DNA of 64,000 bases from Sphingomonadaceae bacterium 3R27C6. Its GTDB lineage: Bacteria > Pseudomonadota > Alphaproteobacteria > Sphingomonadales > Sphingomonadaceae. Position 1 is the first letter of the stretch. Every line of letters begins with the position of its first letter. A model generated the notes under the pieces. That model ran no database searches, was not told where the DNA came from, and saw only the letters and a program-made list of their open reading frames with translations. Shown here piece after piece: positions 7,859 through 16,419 of this stretch. The translations under genes and the position numbers were made by a program. Location: assembly GCA_005503215.1 (NCBI GenBank), contig SCNS01000020.1, positions 1-64,000 on the forward strand, written 5' to 3'.

Positions 7859-9000
7859 TGACGCGCCGGGCCGACGCGCGGCGCGACGCGCCGGCGCTGC
7901 GTTTCCTGCTCCTGTGCGTCGGCGGCTGGATCGCCGTGCGGGTCATGGTGGTCTGGAACCCGGCTATCGCGCCGCCCCCCGATCCGGCCATCATGCCTTG
8001 GGCCGTGCCGTCATCCTTTGCGGCGAGCGACAATGTTCCGGACAGCGCGCCGCGCGCGGCCGCCGTGCCGATGCGTGCCACGCCGTCGCTGCGCGCGCGT
8101 GCGCCGCATGGTTCCGCCGTGCCGGGGCCTCGATCGGCCGATGAACCGCTCACGCCTGGAGAAGAACCGGTTTCGGCCGGCTTTGGTGGCGATCGGCACA
8201 GCCTCCGCCTGGCACTCATGGCACGATTGCTGCCGTCGGCTCCCGGGGGCGGCGCGCGTTCGGCGCTTGGTGCGGGCGGGCCGGCCTGGTTCCCGTTCGC
8301 GCCCGCCGCCCGCGCCGAGCCGGGACAGGGCAGGCCCTTCTGGCTGCGCCGACAGCTTTCGAGCTGGTCGCTCGGCAGCTGGCTCTATCTGCGCGAAGGG
8401 TCGGGGAATGCGCCCGAAACCATCGGCGGCGCGAGTCAGCTTGGCGGCAGTCAGGCCGGGATTCGCCTGGCCTATGGGTTCGGCGATACCGGCCGCATCC
8501 GCGCCTATGGCCGCGCGACGATCGCGTTGCAGCGACCGCAGCAACGCGAGCTTGCGTTCGGCCTCGCCTATGCCCCACTCGTGCAACTGCCGGTCGATGT
8601 CGCGATCGAGCAGCGCGTCGCCGCAGGGAAAGAAGGACGTACCGCGCTTGCCTTGATGGCCAGCGGCGGTGTCTCGGATATCGCGCTGCCCGCGGGTTTC
8701 CGACTCGACGCCTATGCGCAGGCGGGTGTCGTCGGGGCGCGGCGGCGTGACGGTTTTGCCGACGGGGCGATTGTCGTCGATCACCGCCTTGGTTCCGAAG
8801 AAACATCCTTGCGCCTCGGCGCGCTCGCGGCGGGGGCGGTGCAGCCCGGCGCGGCGCGCGTCGATGTCGGTCCGCGGCTGACGCTCCGCCTGCCCGACGT
8901 CGGCGAGGGCAGCCGCATCGCGCTCGACTGGCGCCAGCGCGTCGCGGGCGATGCGCGCCCCGAAAGCGGTCTCGCGCTGACGCTCGCGAGCGACTTCTAG
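7855..9000 (+). CDS. putative outer-membrane barrel protein paired with the NfrB-like enzyme
   Basis: A 381-residue protein translated from an ATG that overlaps the glycosyltransferase stop. It has one N-terminal hydrophobic segment (FLLLCVGGWIAVRVMVVW), a proline/alanine-rich linker to about residue 120, and a C-terminal half of alternating strands ending in ALTLASDF. A terminal Phe after beta-strands is typical of outer-membrane barrels. In E. coli the partner of NfrB is the much larger NfrA, whose C-terminal domain is a barrel. By context this protein could be a reduced NfrA counterpart, exporting the glycan. I cannot show sequence homology, so that role is an inference. Confidence 0.55.
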   Translation: MMTRRADARRDAPALRFLLLCVGGWIAVRVMVVWNPAIAPPPDPAIMPWAVPSSFAASDNVPDSAPRAAAVPMRATPSLRARAPHGSAVPGPRSADEPLTPGEEPVSAGFGGDRHSLRLALMARLLPSAPGGGARSALGAGGPAWFPFAPAARAEPGQGRPFWLRRQLSSWSLGSWLYLREGSGNAPETIGGASQLGGSQAGIRLAYGFGDTGRIRAYGRATIALQRPQQRELAFGLAYAPLVQLPVDVAIEQRVAAGKEGRTALALMASGGVSDIALPAGFRLDAYAQAGVVGARRRDGFADGAIVVDHRLGSEETSLRLGALAAGAVQPGAARVDVGPRLTLRLPDVGEGSRIALDWRQRVAGDARPESGLALTLASDF

Positions 9001-9106
9001 AGAACGGTAAAATTTAGCCGCCGCGGCCGATTCCCCACGCCGAAAAAATGGTCTAGGGTCCTTGGAATCGGCGCGGTTCCAGCGCCGCTGAGCGCAATCG
9101 GGGCCC

Positions 9107-10015
9107 ATGGACCTTTACCTTCCTGTCGCCAATCTGTCGGTCAATGCGCTGGTCATCATCCTGCTCGGCGGCGGGGTGGGTTTCCTGTCGGGCATGTTCG
9201 GCGTCGGCGGCGGTTTCCTGACCACGCCTTTGCTGATCTTTTACGGCATTCCGCCGACGGTCGCCGCGGCGTCGGCGGCGACGCAGGTGACGGGCGCGAG
9301 CGTGTCGGGCGTGATGGCGCATCTCGAGCGCGACGGGGTCGATTTGCGCATGGGCTGGGTGCTCGTCGCGGGCGGGCTTCTCGGATCGCTGATCGGCGCA
9401 GGGCTGTTCGAACTGCTCACCGCGTGGGGCCAGATCGATACGGTGATCAACATCCTCTACGTCGCTTTGCTCGGCACCGTCGGCACCTTCATGGGGCGTG
9501 AGGCGTGGGGAAGCTACCGCGCTGCGCAGACCGGATTGCCCGCCCCCGCGCGCAAGCGGCGGCATCATCCGATGGTTGCGAACCTGCCGATGCGCTGGCG
9601 CTTCTATCGCTCGGGCCTCTACATCTCACCGCTCGCGCCGCTGCTGCTCGGCATGGTCGGGGGGGTGCTGACGATGCTGCTTGGTGTCGGCGGCGGCTTC
9701 ATCATGGTTCCCGCGATGCTCTACCTGCTCGGCATGGGGACGCAGGTCGTCGTCGGCACGTCGCTGTTCCAGATATTGTTCGTGACGATCGCGACGACGA
9801 TGGTCCACGCGCTGACCACCGGTGCGGTCGACATCGTGCTCGCGGGGCTGCTGTTGCTCGGCAGCGTGATCGGGGCGCAGTTCGGCGCGCGTTTCGCCCA
9901 AAGCGTAAAGCCTGAATATCTGCGCATGGCGCTGGCGGGCATCGTCCTGCTCGTCGCGCTGCGCATGGGCGTCGATCTCTTCATCCGTCCTGAAGAAATC
10001 TACACGGTGCAATGA
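9107..10015 (+). CDS. TSUP-family permease (TauE/SafE type)
   Basis: A 302-residue inner-membrane protein with about eight hydrophobic segments and a clear internal duplication. GVGGGFLTTPLLIFYGIP near residue 30 is echoed by GVGGGFIMVPAMLYLLGMG near residue 195, each followed by a helix with SAATQ or TSLFQ. This repeat is the hallmark of the TSUP (sulfite exporter TauE/SafE, DUF81) family, which moves sulfite, sulfoacetate or similar sulfur-containing anions. The substrate here is not determined. The stop overlaps the start of the TIGR02186-like gene by four bases (ATGA), a pairing I know from other alphaproteobacteria. Confidence 0.9.
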   Translation: MDLYLPVANLSVNALVIILLGGGVGFLSGMFGVGGGFLTTPLLIFYGIPPTVAAASAATQVTGASVSGVMAHLERDGVDLRMGWVLVAGGLLGSLIGAGLFELLTAWGQIDTVINILYVALLGTVGTFMGREAWGSYRAAQTGLPAPARKRRHHPMVANLPMRWRFYRSGLYISPLAPLLLGMVGGVLTMLLGVGGGFIMVPAMLYLLGMGTQVVVGTSLFQILFVTIATTMVHALTTGAVDIVLAGLLLLGSVIGAQFGARFAQSVKPEYLRMALAGIVLLVALRMGVDLFIRPEEIYTVQ

Positions 10016-10782
10016 GCGCGCCGCGCGCCTTGTTCCTGTCGCTCGCGGCGCTGCTGCTGCCCGCGGCCGCCCATGCCGCCGACCCGCGGCTGGTGCCCGA
10101 TGTGTCGAGCCGCGCGATCGATATCCAGTACAGCTTTACCGGCGAGGAATTGCTACTGTTCGGCGCGATCCTCTATCCCGGCCAGCGCCTGCCCGACGAC
10201 CGCGCCGACATCGTCGTGGTGCTGAAGGGGCCGGTGCGGCCGATCGTGCTGCGCGAAAAAAGCCGCGTCGCGGGCATCTGGGTCAACGCCAGCAGCATCC
10301 GCCTGCGCACGTCCCCGGGCTTTTACGCGATCGGCTCGTCGCGTCCGATCGACAAGCTGGTCGACGAACGCACCGCGGCGATCTTTGAACTCGGCCTAGC
10401 CAATCTGTCGATGTCGCCAAGCGGATTTTCGGAGGCGAAGAAGCTCGAGCGGTTCGAGGCGGGGCTGACCGACCTCTATCGCCGCTCGGGCCTTTTCGTC
10501 GAAAATCCCGCTGCGGTCGAAATCACCGAAGGCGTGCTCTATCGTGCGCGCATCCCCGTGCCCGCGCGTGTTCCGGTCGGCACCTACCGCGCCGAAACCT
10601 ATCTGATCAGCCGCGGGCGCGTGCTCGCGGTCGCGTCGCGCGATGTCCAGATCCGCAAGGCCGGGTTCGAACGGTTCGTCGCGCTCGCGGCGCAGCGGCA
10701 CGGCTTTCTTTACGGTCTTTCGGCCGTGTTCCTGTCGCTGGTGCTCGGTTACGGCGCGTCGGCTATTTTCCGCCGTCGCTGA
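10012..10782 (+). CDS. TIGR02186-type membrane-anchored periplasmic protein
   Basis: A 256-residue protein with a signal peptide (LFLSLAALLLPAAAHA) and a C-terminal membrane helix (FLYGLSAVFLSLVLGYGASAIF) followed by arginines, so most of it sits in the periplasm. The segments PDVSSRAIDIQYSFTGEELLLFG and VVLKGPVRPIVLREK fit the TIGR02186 family of alphaproteobacterial proteins found next to TSUP permeases. The function is unknown; the four-base overlap with the permease suggests a shared transport complex or an accessory role. Confidence 0.8.
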   Translation: MSAPRALFLSLAALLLPAAAHAADPRLVPDVSSRAIDIQYSFTGEELLLFGAILYPGQRLPDDRADIVVVLKGPVRPIVLREKSRVAGIWVNASSIRLRTSPGFYAIGSSRPIDKLVDERTAAIFELGLANLSMSPSGFSEAKKLERFEAGLTDLYRRSGLFVENPAAVEITEGVLYRARIPVPARVPVGTYRAETYLISRGRVLAVASRDVQIRKAGFERFVALAAQRHGFLYGLSAVFLSLVLGYGASAIFRRR

Positions 10783-10854
10783 CGCCAAAGTTCACGGCCT
10801 ATTTACCCTCAGCTGCGATAGTCTGCCGGGGACCACAATAGGCGGGGCGGATAC

Positions 10855-12567
10855 ATGGACATGCAGGGCGGCGGATTCAGCGCCGGGGATTTGACGGCGG
10901 CACAGCATGTTCGGCTTGCCGGCGGCGGCGTAGCGGCCTCGATTGCGCCGGTAACCAACCATCATCGCGACGATCTGATGATCGGCGAAGTCGTCGATAT
11001 TTCGGGATCGGCCTCGCGTATCCTGCTCGATGCCGCGGCGATCGGCAAATTGGCTTCCTCCAGCGATTCCGCGGTGGCGATGGCCGGGCAGGTCGGGGCG
11101 CAGGTCAAGGTCCGTGTTGGCAACATCTGGCTGATCGCCAGCATCCGCGACCAGCAGCTGCACGAACGCGGCGAGGGGCTGATCCTCGCGACGGTCGACT
11201 TCCTTGGCGAAGGCGAAGAAGAAAAGATCACCGGCCGCATTCACAATTTCCGCCGCGGCGTCACCCGCTACCCGATCCCGGGCAGCCAGGTTTTTGCGGC
11301 AACCAGCGCCGATCTCAAGCAGATCTACGCCGCCGACGAGCGCGCGCATGTCGAAATCGGCACCGTCTATCCGACCAAGGATATTCGCGGGTCGCTCTAT
11401 GTCGATGCGATGCTGGGCAAGCATTTCGCGCTGCTCGGGTCGACCGGTACGGGTAAATCGACCAGCGCCGCGCTGATCCTTCACAAGATCTGCGAGCTCG
11501 CGCCGCAGGGTCATATCGTGATGATCGATCCGCACGGCGAATATTCGGCGGCGTTCAAGGGCATCGGCGCGCTGTTCGACGTAGACAACCTCGCCATGCC
11601 TTATTGGCTGATGAACTTCGAGGAACATTGCGAGGTCTTCGTCACCGCCGAGGGCCGCGACCGCCAGGCCGATTGCGACGTGCTCGCGCGCTGCCTGCTT
11701 CAGGCGCGGACGAAGAACCGGCTGGCCGAAGGCATGACGAAGATTACCGTCGACTCGCCGATCCCCTATCTGCTCTCCGACCTGCTCAACATTCTGCAAA
11801 ACGAAATGGGCAAGCTCGACAAGGCGACATCGAGCGCGCCGTTCATGCGCATCAAAGGCAAGATCGAGGAAATGCGCGCCGACCCGCGTTATAATTTCAT
11901 GTTCTCGGGCATGCTCGTCGCCGACACGATGACGAATTTCATCGGCAAGATTTTCCGCCTGCCGTCGGACGGCCGGCCGATCTCGATCATCGATGTGTCG
12001 GGGGTGCCGAGCGACATCACGTCGGTCGTCGTCGCGGTGCTGTCGCGCCTGACCTTCGACTATGCGATCTGGTCGCGCGGCGAACCGCAGCGCCCGATCC
12101 TGCTCGTCTGCGAAGAAGCGCACCGCTACATCCCGGCCAAGGACATCGGCCAGGGGCAGGCGGTGCGCAAGATCCTCGAACGGATCGCCAAGGAAGGCCG
12201 TAAATACGGCGTGTCGCTGGGCCTCATCACCCAGCGCCCGTCCGATCTGGCCGAGGGCGTGCTGTCGCAGTGCGGCACGATCATCTCGATGCGCCTCAAC
12301 AACGAGCGCGACCAGCATTTCGTGAAGGCCGCGATGCCCGAAGGCGCGCGCGGTTTCATCGATTCGATCCCGGCGCTGCGTAACCGCGAATGCATCGTCT
12401 GCGGCGAGGGCGTGTCGATCCCGATCCGCGTCTATCTCGACACGCTCGAAGAGGAAAAGCGCCCGGCATCGAGCGATCCGCTGTTCTCGAAACTGTGGCG
12501 GGAAACCGGCGGCGAGGCAGAAATCCTCGAGCGTGTGGTCAAGCGCTGGCGCAGCCAGGGGCGGTAA
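10855..12567 (+). CDS. HerA-like ATPase (DUF87 family)
   Basis: A 570-residue protein with an N-terminal beta-barrel-like region (residues about 40-150, HAS-barrel position), a Walker A motif GSTGTGKST near residue 195 and VMIDPHGEYSAAF just after. Walker B is ILLVCEEAHRYIP, and a sensor-like LITQRPSDL follows. This is the layout of HerA/FtsK-type DNA translocases, hexameric motors that archaea use with NurA in end resection. In bacteria many work in DNA repair or anti-phage systems. No NurA, Sir2 or other nuclease gene is adjacent, so it appears to be the stand-alone housekeeping form. A palindromic repeat follows its stop. Confidence 0.85.
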   Translation: MDMQGGGFSAGDLTAAQHVRLAGGGVAASIAPVTNHHRDDLMIGEVVDISGSASRILLDAAAIGKLASSSDSAVAMAGQVGAQVKVRVGNIWLIASIRDQQLHERGEGLILATVDFLGEGEEEKITGRIHNFRRGVTRYPIPGSQVFAATSADLKQIYAADERAHVEIGTVYPTKDIRGSLYVDAMLGKHFALLGSTGTGKSTSAALILHKICELAPQGHIVMIDPHGEYSAAFKGIGALFDVDNLAMPYWLMNFEEHCEVFVTAEGRDRQADCDVLARCLLQARTKNRLAEGMTKITVDSPIPYLLSDLLNILQNEMGKLDKATSSAPFMRIKGKIEEMRADPRYNFMFSGMLVADTMTNFIGKIFRLPSDGRPISIIDVSGVPSDITSVVVAVLSRLTFDYAIWSRGEPQRPILLVCEEAHRYIPAKDIGQGQAVRKILERIAKEGRKYGVSLGLITQRPSDLAEGVLSQCGTIISMRLNNERDQHFVKAAMPEGARGFIDSIPALRNRECIVCGEGVSIPIRVYLDTLEEEKRPASSDPLFSKLWRETGGEAEILERVVKRWRSQGR

Positions 12568-12574
12568 GCCATCG

Positions 12575-12658
12575 CGTCATTGCGAGCGAAGCGAAGCAAT
12601 CCAGGGCGGTTTACGCCTCTCTGGATTGCCGCGGTGCCTTCGGCTCCTCGCAATGACG
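12575..12658. repeat. palindromic intergenic repeat
   Basis: The left arm begins CGTCATTGCGAGCGAAGCGA and continues to 12604. The right arm from 12621 begins CTGGATTGCC and ends CTCGCAATGACG at 12658. The arms are inverted copies interrupted by a GC-rich insert. This CATTGCGAG...CTCGCAATG sequence is a widespread proteobacterial palindromic element. It lies between the convergent genes ending at 12567 and 12663 and could act as a two-way terminator. Confidence 0.85.
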
Positions 12659-12662
12659 GTGA

Positions 12663-13049
12663 CTAGCTCTTCGGCGGTTCCCACAATTCGATCGGGTTAC
12701 CCTCTGGGTCATGCACCCGGGCAAATCGTCCGACCGCGGGGTCGTCCCACTCGTCCTTGGTGATGATCTCGTCGCCCGCCGCGCGAAACGGCGCCAGCAC
12801 GGCGTCGAGATCGTCGACGCGCAGGTTCAGCATATGCTGGCGGTCGGCGGGGAAATAGTCGGTGTCGGCCTTGAACGGCGCGAAGACGAGCGGACCCGCG
12901 GTCACATTCCATACCCATTGGTTCGGCGGTACGCTCTCGTCGGCGCTGCATCCGCCTCCGACGCCCAGCCGTTCGCGATACCAGGCGCTCAGCGCCTCGG
13001 GGTCGCGTGCCCGGAAAAACAGTCCACCGATGCCTTTGACATGTCCCAT
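12663..13049 (-). CDS. VOC-superfamily (glyoxalase/dioxygenase fold) protein
   Basis: A 128-residue protein with the VOC fold: GHVKGIGGLFFRARDPEALSAWYRERLG at the start, a central VDDLDAVLAPFRAAGDEI, and the closing ARVHDPEGNPIELWEPP. The terminal Glu in IELWEP is a usual metal ligand position. Such proteins are dimeric and either act on glyoxal adducts or aromatic rings, or bind drugs; this one cannot be assigned further. The start was taken at ATG 13049 because the family begins with this strand; an in-frame extension upstream has no family resemblance. Confidence 0.8.
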   Translation of the reverse strand: MGHVKGIGGLFFRARDPEALSAWYRERLGVGGGCSADESVPPNQWVWNVTAGPLVFAPFKADTDYFPADRQHMLNLRVDDLDAVLAPFRAAGDEIITKDEWDDPAVGRFARVHDPEGNPIELWEPPKS

Positions 13050-13092
13050 GATGGCCTCCCGCCCGTGAAGCGGGCAGCCTAGGCCGTTTACG

Positions 13093-14223
13093 TCACTGTT
13101 TCCACTCTCCGCTGCCACGGAACTCTTCGCGGACCTGACCCGACTGGTTCAGCCGCGGATCAGCATAAATCTGCGCGGCCGGAGCCGCGGCGGGCGGCGG
13201 TGCGACGGGCACCGCGGGCGCCATCGTGCCGGGCAGCGGGGCCGCGGGGGTGTCGGGAAGCGGCGCGGCGGCGCCGGAGAGCATCGGCGCGGGGCCGGCG
13301 CCGGGCGGCAGGCCCTGACCCTTCAGGATCGCAAGCTGCTGTGCCAGCGGCAGATAGGGGCCGGGCACCGGCTCACGGCCGAGGTACGGCGCGCGAAACG
13401 CGTCGGGCATGCCCCAGCGTCCGCGCCAGCGATGGAAGATATGCGCGCCGACGATATTGGTCATCACCAGGCTCTTGCCCCAGCGCGGCCAGATCGCCTG
13501 CGTGTGATAATGCGTCGCGAGGCCGACCTTGGGGAACACATAGCCGCCGAGCGCCGCCGATGCGACGCGGCTCGCGCGCAGCCAGTTGGGCTTGCTTGGG
13601 CTTCGTGCCATCGCGCCGTCGCAGCTGAAGGTGAACTGGCACACGCCCGCGCGCTGCGATCCCTGGAAGACGACGCCGCATACGGTGTTGGGGAAACTCG
13701 GGTGGCGGACGCGGTTGATCACCGTCTGCGCAACGCCGCGCATCCCGTCGTCGGTCTCCGACGCGGCTTCGTAATAGATGGCGGCGGTCAGGCAATAATG
13801 CGCGCGCTCGCGGTCGAGCGCGGTGACGCCGCGGAACACATAGGATTTGGCGGGCGGCCCGACAAAGGCTTCCTCGCGCAGTAACGCCGGATCGGCGGGG
13901 GGCAGTGCGGCCGCTTCGCCATAGCCGACGCTGTCGGGGTTGGGCAGCGTCGGGTCGATCTTCAGCGCGTCCTCATAATCCTCGGCGTTCATGATCGCCC
14001 AGCGTTCGGGATCATAGGCGCGAAAGTTCAGCGGCACCGACACGCTATACGGTCCGAAAAACGCGGGCGCGCGGAACTGGCCGCTCGACAGCAGGAAGGC
14101 GAGGCACGCGACCGCGACCACCGCGACGATTGCTGCCCAGAACGTACGTCCCGGGCCCACCGGTTTTTCCGGCACCGGGTCGCGCCACGTTGAGCGGGCG
14201 GTCAGGGACAGTTCGGGCTTCAT
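13093..14223 (-). CDS. SleB-family cell wall hydrolase, membrane-anchored
   Basis: A 376-residue protein with one N-terminal membrane helix (FWAAIVAVVAVACLAFLLSS). The SleB/CwlJ hydrolase domain lies at about residues 140-260 (AIYYEAASETDDGMRGVAQT, VINRVRHPSFPNTVCGVVFQ, CQFTFSCDG). The YYEA glutamate is the likely catalytic residue. A proline/alanine-rich tail follows. The family cleaves peptidoglycan glycan strands; in non-sporulating sphingomonads it is probably involved in wall remodelling. An alternative ATG six codons upstream (14241) has GGAG only two bases before it, so I prefer 14223, but this is not certain. Confidence 0.85.
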   Translation of the reverse strand: MKPELSLTARSTWRDPVPEKPVGPGRTFWAAIVAVVAVACLAFLLSSGQFRAPAFFGPYSVSVPLNFRAYDPERWAIMNAEDYEDALKIDPTLPNPDSVGYGEAAALPPADPALLREEAFVGPPAKSYVFRGVTALDRERAHYCLTAAIYYEAASETDDGMRGVAQTVINRVRHPSFPNTVCGVVFQGSQRAGVCQFTFSCDGAMARSPSKPNWLRASRVASAALGGYVFPKVGLATHYHTQAIWPRWGKSLVMTNIVGAHIFHRWRGRWGMPDAFRAPYLGREPVPGPYLPLAQQLAILKGQGLPPGAGPAPMLSGAAAPLPDTPAAPLPGTMAPAVPVAPPPAAAPAAQIYADPRLNQSGQVREEFRGSGEWKQ

Positions 14224-14390
14224 TTGCGCATCACATTCCATCGCTCCAACCGTCGCCGATTCGCGCGGACGGGGCGTCAGCCCATCTTATACGCTGAAAC
14301 GCCAATAAAATGTTGCAACGCGTGTGCGGTGGGTCGCGATGGAGCAGGCAAAGCGCCGGGCTTAAGCGACGGGTGGGTTCGTGGACCTCG

Positions 14391-14990
14391 TCATTTCGGC
14401 GTCCCGCATGCCGCGATCCGCTCGCGCGTTGCCGCGTCCACCAGTTCGCGTATCTGAAAAAGCAGAGGGTGCCGGACGGTATGCTGTGTGCCGTAGGTCA
14501 GGTTAAACGCATAGTCGAAATCGGCGGCGTTCCGCCCGATGAGGTGCTGCAGCATCGTCTCCAGCTTGTCGAAACCTTTGACCATTCGGGCTTCAGGCGT
14601 CGTGCCGCCGCTATAGTCGTCCCACAGGCTGAGGATTTCGCGGCGTAAGTCGTCGGGCAGCGGCGCACATAATGTCTCCAGATCCGCGCGCTCGCGCGCC
14701 GCTCGGCCGTCGTCGGGGCTTTGGCATGTCGCCGGGACGTCACCCGAAATCGCTTCGCCCAAGTCGTGGACGAGGCAGAGTCTGAGCAGTTTCAGCCGGT
14801 CATATTCGGCCAGTTCGCGGTCGAACAGCATCACCATCAGGCAGAGCCGCCAGCTATGCTCGGCGGTGCTTTCGGCGCGGCCGTTCGATGTAATCCCGCT
14901 GCGCAGTGTGTCCTTCAGCTTTTCGGCCGTCTGCAGAAAGTCGATGATCGCGGCGAGGCGCGACGGGGCGATGGCATAGGGTGTCGTCAT
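14391..14990 (-). CDS. HD-domain phosphohydrolase (YfbR-like)
   Basis: A 199-residue protein with the HD metal-binding set: His45 in TAEHSWRL, His75-Asp76 in LVHDLGEAISGD, and a later Asp in KGFDKLETMLQH. This resembles the HD proteins of the YfbR/YfdR type, which remove phosphate from deoxynucleoside 5'-monophosphates. The sequence also fits the wider HD_3 group, so the exact substrate is an inference. It stands alone on the minus strand, with 47 bases to the XRE regulator gene upstream. Confidence 0.8.
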   Translation of the reverse strand: MTTPYAIAPSRLAAIIDFLQTAEKLKDTLRSGITSNGRAESTAEHSWRLCLMVMLFDRELAEYDRLKLLRLCLVHDLGEAISGDVPATCQSPDDGRAARERADLETLCAPLPDDLRREILSLWDDYSGGTTPEARMVKGFDKLETMLQHLIGRNAADFDYAFNLTYGTQHTVRHPLLFQIRELVDAATRERIAACGTPK

Positions 14991-15037
14991 GTGGTCAGGC
15001 TAACCGACGGGATCGCCGACTCAAGCCACCGAATAAT

Positions 15038-15601
15038 TTATGCGCTGCCGTCCTGGACCAGCCGGGCAAAGCTGCCGTCCGAAAGCGGCATTCGGGTGTA
15101 GCGAAGCTGGCCGGCGGCGATCGTGAGTTCGTCGAAATCCGCATGTTCGGTATCGACGATAACTGCGGGCGCGATCGCTTCGTACCAGCCGAGCGCGTCG
15201 AGCGCCGCCTCGCCCTCTGCGATGCCCGGCGAGGCGAATCGCCACAGCGACTTTCCGGTCAGCTCCTCGACCCCGACCCGCCAGCCGGAGATCCGCGCCA
15301 GCGATGCGGCGAAAAGCCGATGCGTCAGGTCGCAGATCAAATGTGCCGGCTGCGGCGATTGGCGCACAAGGTTGAGCAAGGCGCTGTCGGCCGCCGAGCT
15401 GGGCCGCGCTGCGAGGAGGCGCGTCAGCCGATCCTCTTCGGTCGTCCCGGGGGTCAGCACACCTGCCTCCCACCGCGACACCGTCGTTTGCGAGACGCCC
15501 ATCTCACTTGCTAAAGCCGATTGCTTGATGCGATTGAGCGCACGCCAGCGCCGCAGCGATGCGCCCAGATGGTTGCGGCATGGCAGTACGGCGTGGATCA
15601 C
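15038..15601 (-). CDS. XRE-family transcriptional regulator
   Basis: A 187-residue protein with an N-terminal helix-turn-helix (about residues 12-55; LGASLRRWRALNRIKQSALA, then SEMGVSQTTVSRWEAG), followed by a roughly 100-residue sensor-like domain without recognised motifs (HLICDLTHRLFAASLARISG, GKSLWRFASPG, ALGWYEAIAPAVIV). The second part has a PAS-like length but I cannot identify it. It probably represses or activates nearby genes; a small protein gene lies 39 bases upstream on the same strand. No operator was clear. Confidence 0.8.
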   Translation of the reverse strand: MIHAVLPCRNHLGASLRRWRALNRIKQSALASEMGVSQTTVSRWEAGVLTPGTTEEDRLTRLLAARPSSAADSALLNLVRQSPQPAHLICDLTHRLFAASLARISGWRVGVEELTGKSLWRFASPGIAEGEAALDALGWYEAIAPAVIVDTEHADFDELTIAAGQLRYTRMPLSDGSFARLVQDGSA

Positions 15602-15640
15602 GCAGCAAGCATAGCGCCGAAGACCCGCCGCTGGAACGGC

Positions 15641-15862
15641 CTAGTTGGGCAAATGCGGGATGATGGGCCGGGCGTCCGGCGGCGCGGGGCATGCGGGTTC
15701 AGCGAAATATTTGCTCATGCCGCGGCGCGCGCGATAGGCGTCGATGCGGTCGGCATAATGGCCGGGCAGGTCGAAATCGGCATGGCGCGCGCTGGCGCCG
15801 TGCAGGGGGCGGGTGGCCATCAGGGCCATCTGGTGCCGGTAGAAAAGCTCGTTCATATCCAT
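15641..15862 (-). CDS. small protein of unknown function
   Basis: A 73-residue open frame (MDMNELFYRHQMALM at the start) with many charged and aromatic residues and no signal peptide or membrane segment. Its codon use matches the neighbouring genes and no better gene competes for this interval. I do not recognise it. It sits between a cold-shock gene and the XRE regulator on the same strand, so it could belong to either transcript. Confidence 0.5.
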   Translation of the reverse strand: MDMNELFYRHQMALMATRPLHGASARHADFDLPGHYADRIDAYRARRGMSKYFAEPACPAPPDARPIIPHLPN

Positions 15863-15914
15863 AGGATTATTCCTTGTGACTGCGCGAGCATGGTGCCGAA
15901 CGATCGGCGATTGG

Positions 15915-15947
15915 TCCGGCCCGGCGCCCGATGAGCGCCAGGCCGGA
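15915..15947 (-). terminator. hairpin downstream of the cold-shock gene
   Basis: TCCGGCC with a second block GGCGC (15915-15927) pairs with GCGCC and GGCCGGA (15935-15947) across a seven-base loop. It starts seven bases after the stop codon of the cold-shock gene on the minus strand. There is no T-run after it, so it may protect the 3' end rather than stop transcription by itself. Confidence 0.45.
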
Positions 15948-15953
15948 TTTCAT

Positions 15954-16160
15954 TCATGCAGGCTGAAGATTGACAGCCGAGGTCTTGCCGCGCTGGTCGG
16001 TTTCCAGCTCGTAAGAAACGCGCTGTTCCTTGTTCAGCGTCGCCATTCCGGCGCGCTCGACGGCGCTGATGTGGACGAAGCTGTCGCCCGAGCCATCTTC
16101 ATTGGCGATGAAACCATAGCCTTTGTCGCTGTTGAAGAATTTTACGGTGCCGATGGGCAT
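15954..16160 (-). CDS. cold-shock domain protein
   Basis: A 68-residue single-domain cold-shock protein. The RNA-binding motifs are both present: KGYGFI (RNP1-like) and DSFVHISA (RNP2-like), on the usual five-strand barrel starting GTVKFFNSDKGYG. It is expected to bind single-stranded RNA and act as a chaperone in the cytoplasm. The start is ATG 16160; upstream in-frame residues are not part of the fold. The leader is AT-rich with a short hairpin, described separately, which fits regulation at the RNA level. Confidence 0.95.
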   Translation of the reverse strand: MPIGTVKFFNSDKGYGFIANEDGSGDSFVHISAVERAGMATLNKEQRVSYELETDQRGKTSAVNLQPA

Positions 16161-16260
16161 GGGGTGTTTCCTTTCACGAAAACAGGGAATCAACCGGCAA
16201 AAGCACCGGAGGAGCTGGTAGCGCGTGAAGGGAAGTATCCGCCATCAGGCATCAAATTTC

Positions 16261-16314
16261 CGTCGCAGGCGACGTTAGCCAAATTACATTGAAATTATTT
16301 TACCGAAAAGTCAA
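16261..16314 (-). promoter_or_regulatory. AT-rich promoter region and leader hairpin of the cold-shock gene
   Basis: On the minus strand a TTGACT hexamer (16314-16309) is followed by an AT-rich stretch. A perfect inverted repeat CGTCGC-AG-GCGACG lies at 16261-16274, about 100 bases before the start codon. A TTGACT is a plausible -35; the -10 is not clear. A long leader is common for cold-shock genes. Confidence 0.35.
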
Positions 16315-16419
16315 GGTTTTTGGCAATTTCCTGTGATTTCATCGATGCGCTGTAAAAATATTCCACAAGAATTGACCCTGCGGCGAGACATGAATTCGGC
16401 ATGCTGCATCCGGCGAAGC

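Noticed and set aside
6434-9000. Phage origin suggested by the name 'N4 adsorption protein'
   Set aside because: The name refers to a host receptor system. There are no phage structural, lysis or integrase genes, and codon use is like the neighbours.
10855-12567. HerA-like ATPase as part of an anti-phage system
   Set aside because: No Sir2, nuclease or other partner gene is adjacent; the neighbours are housekeeping or envelope genes.
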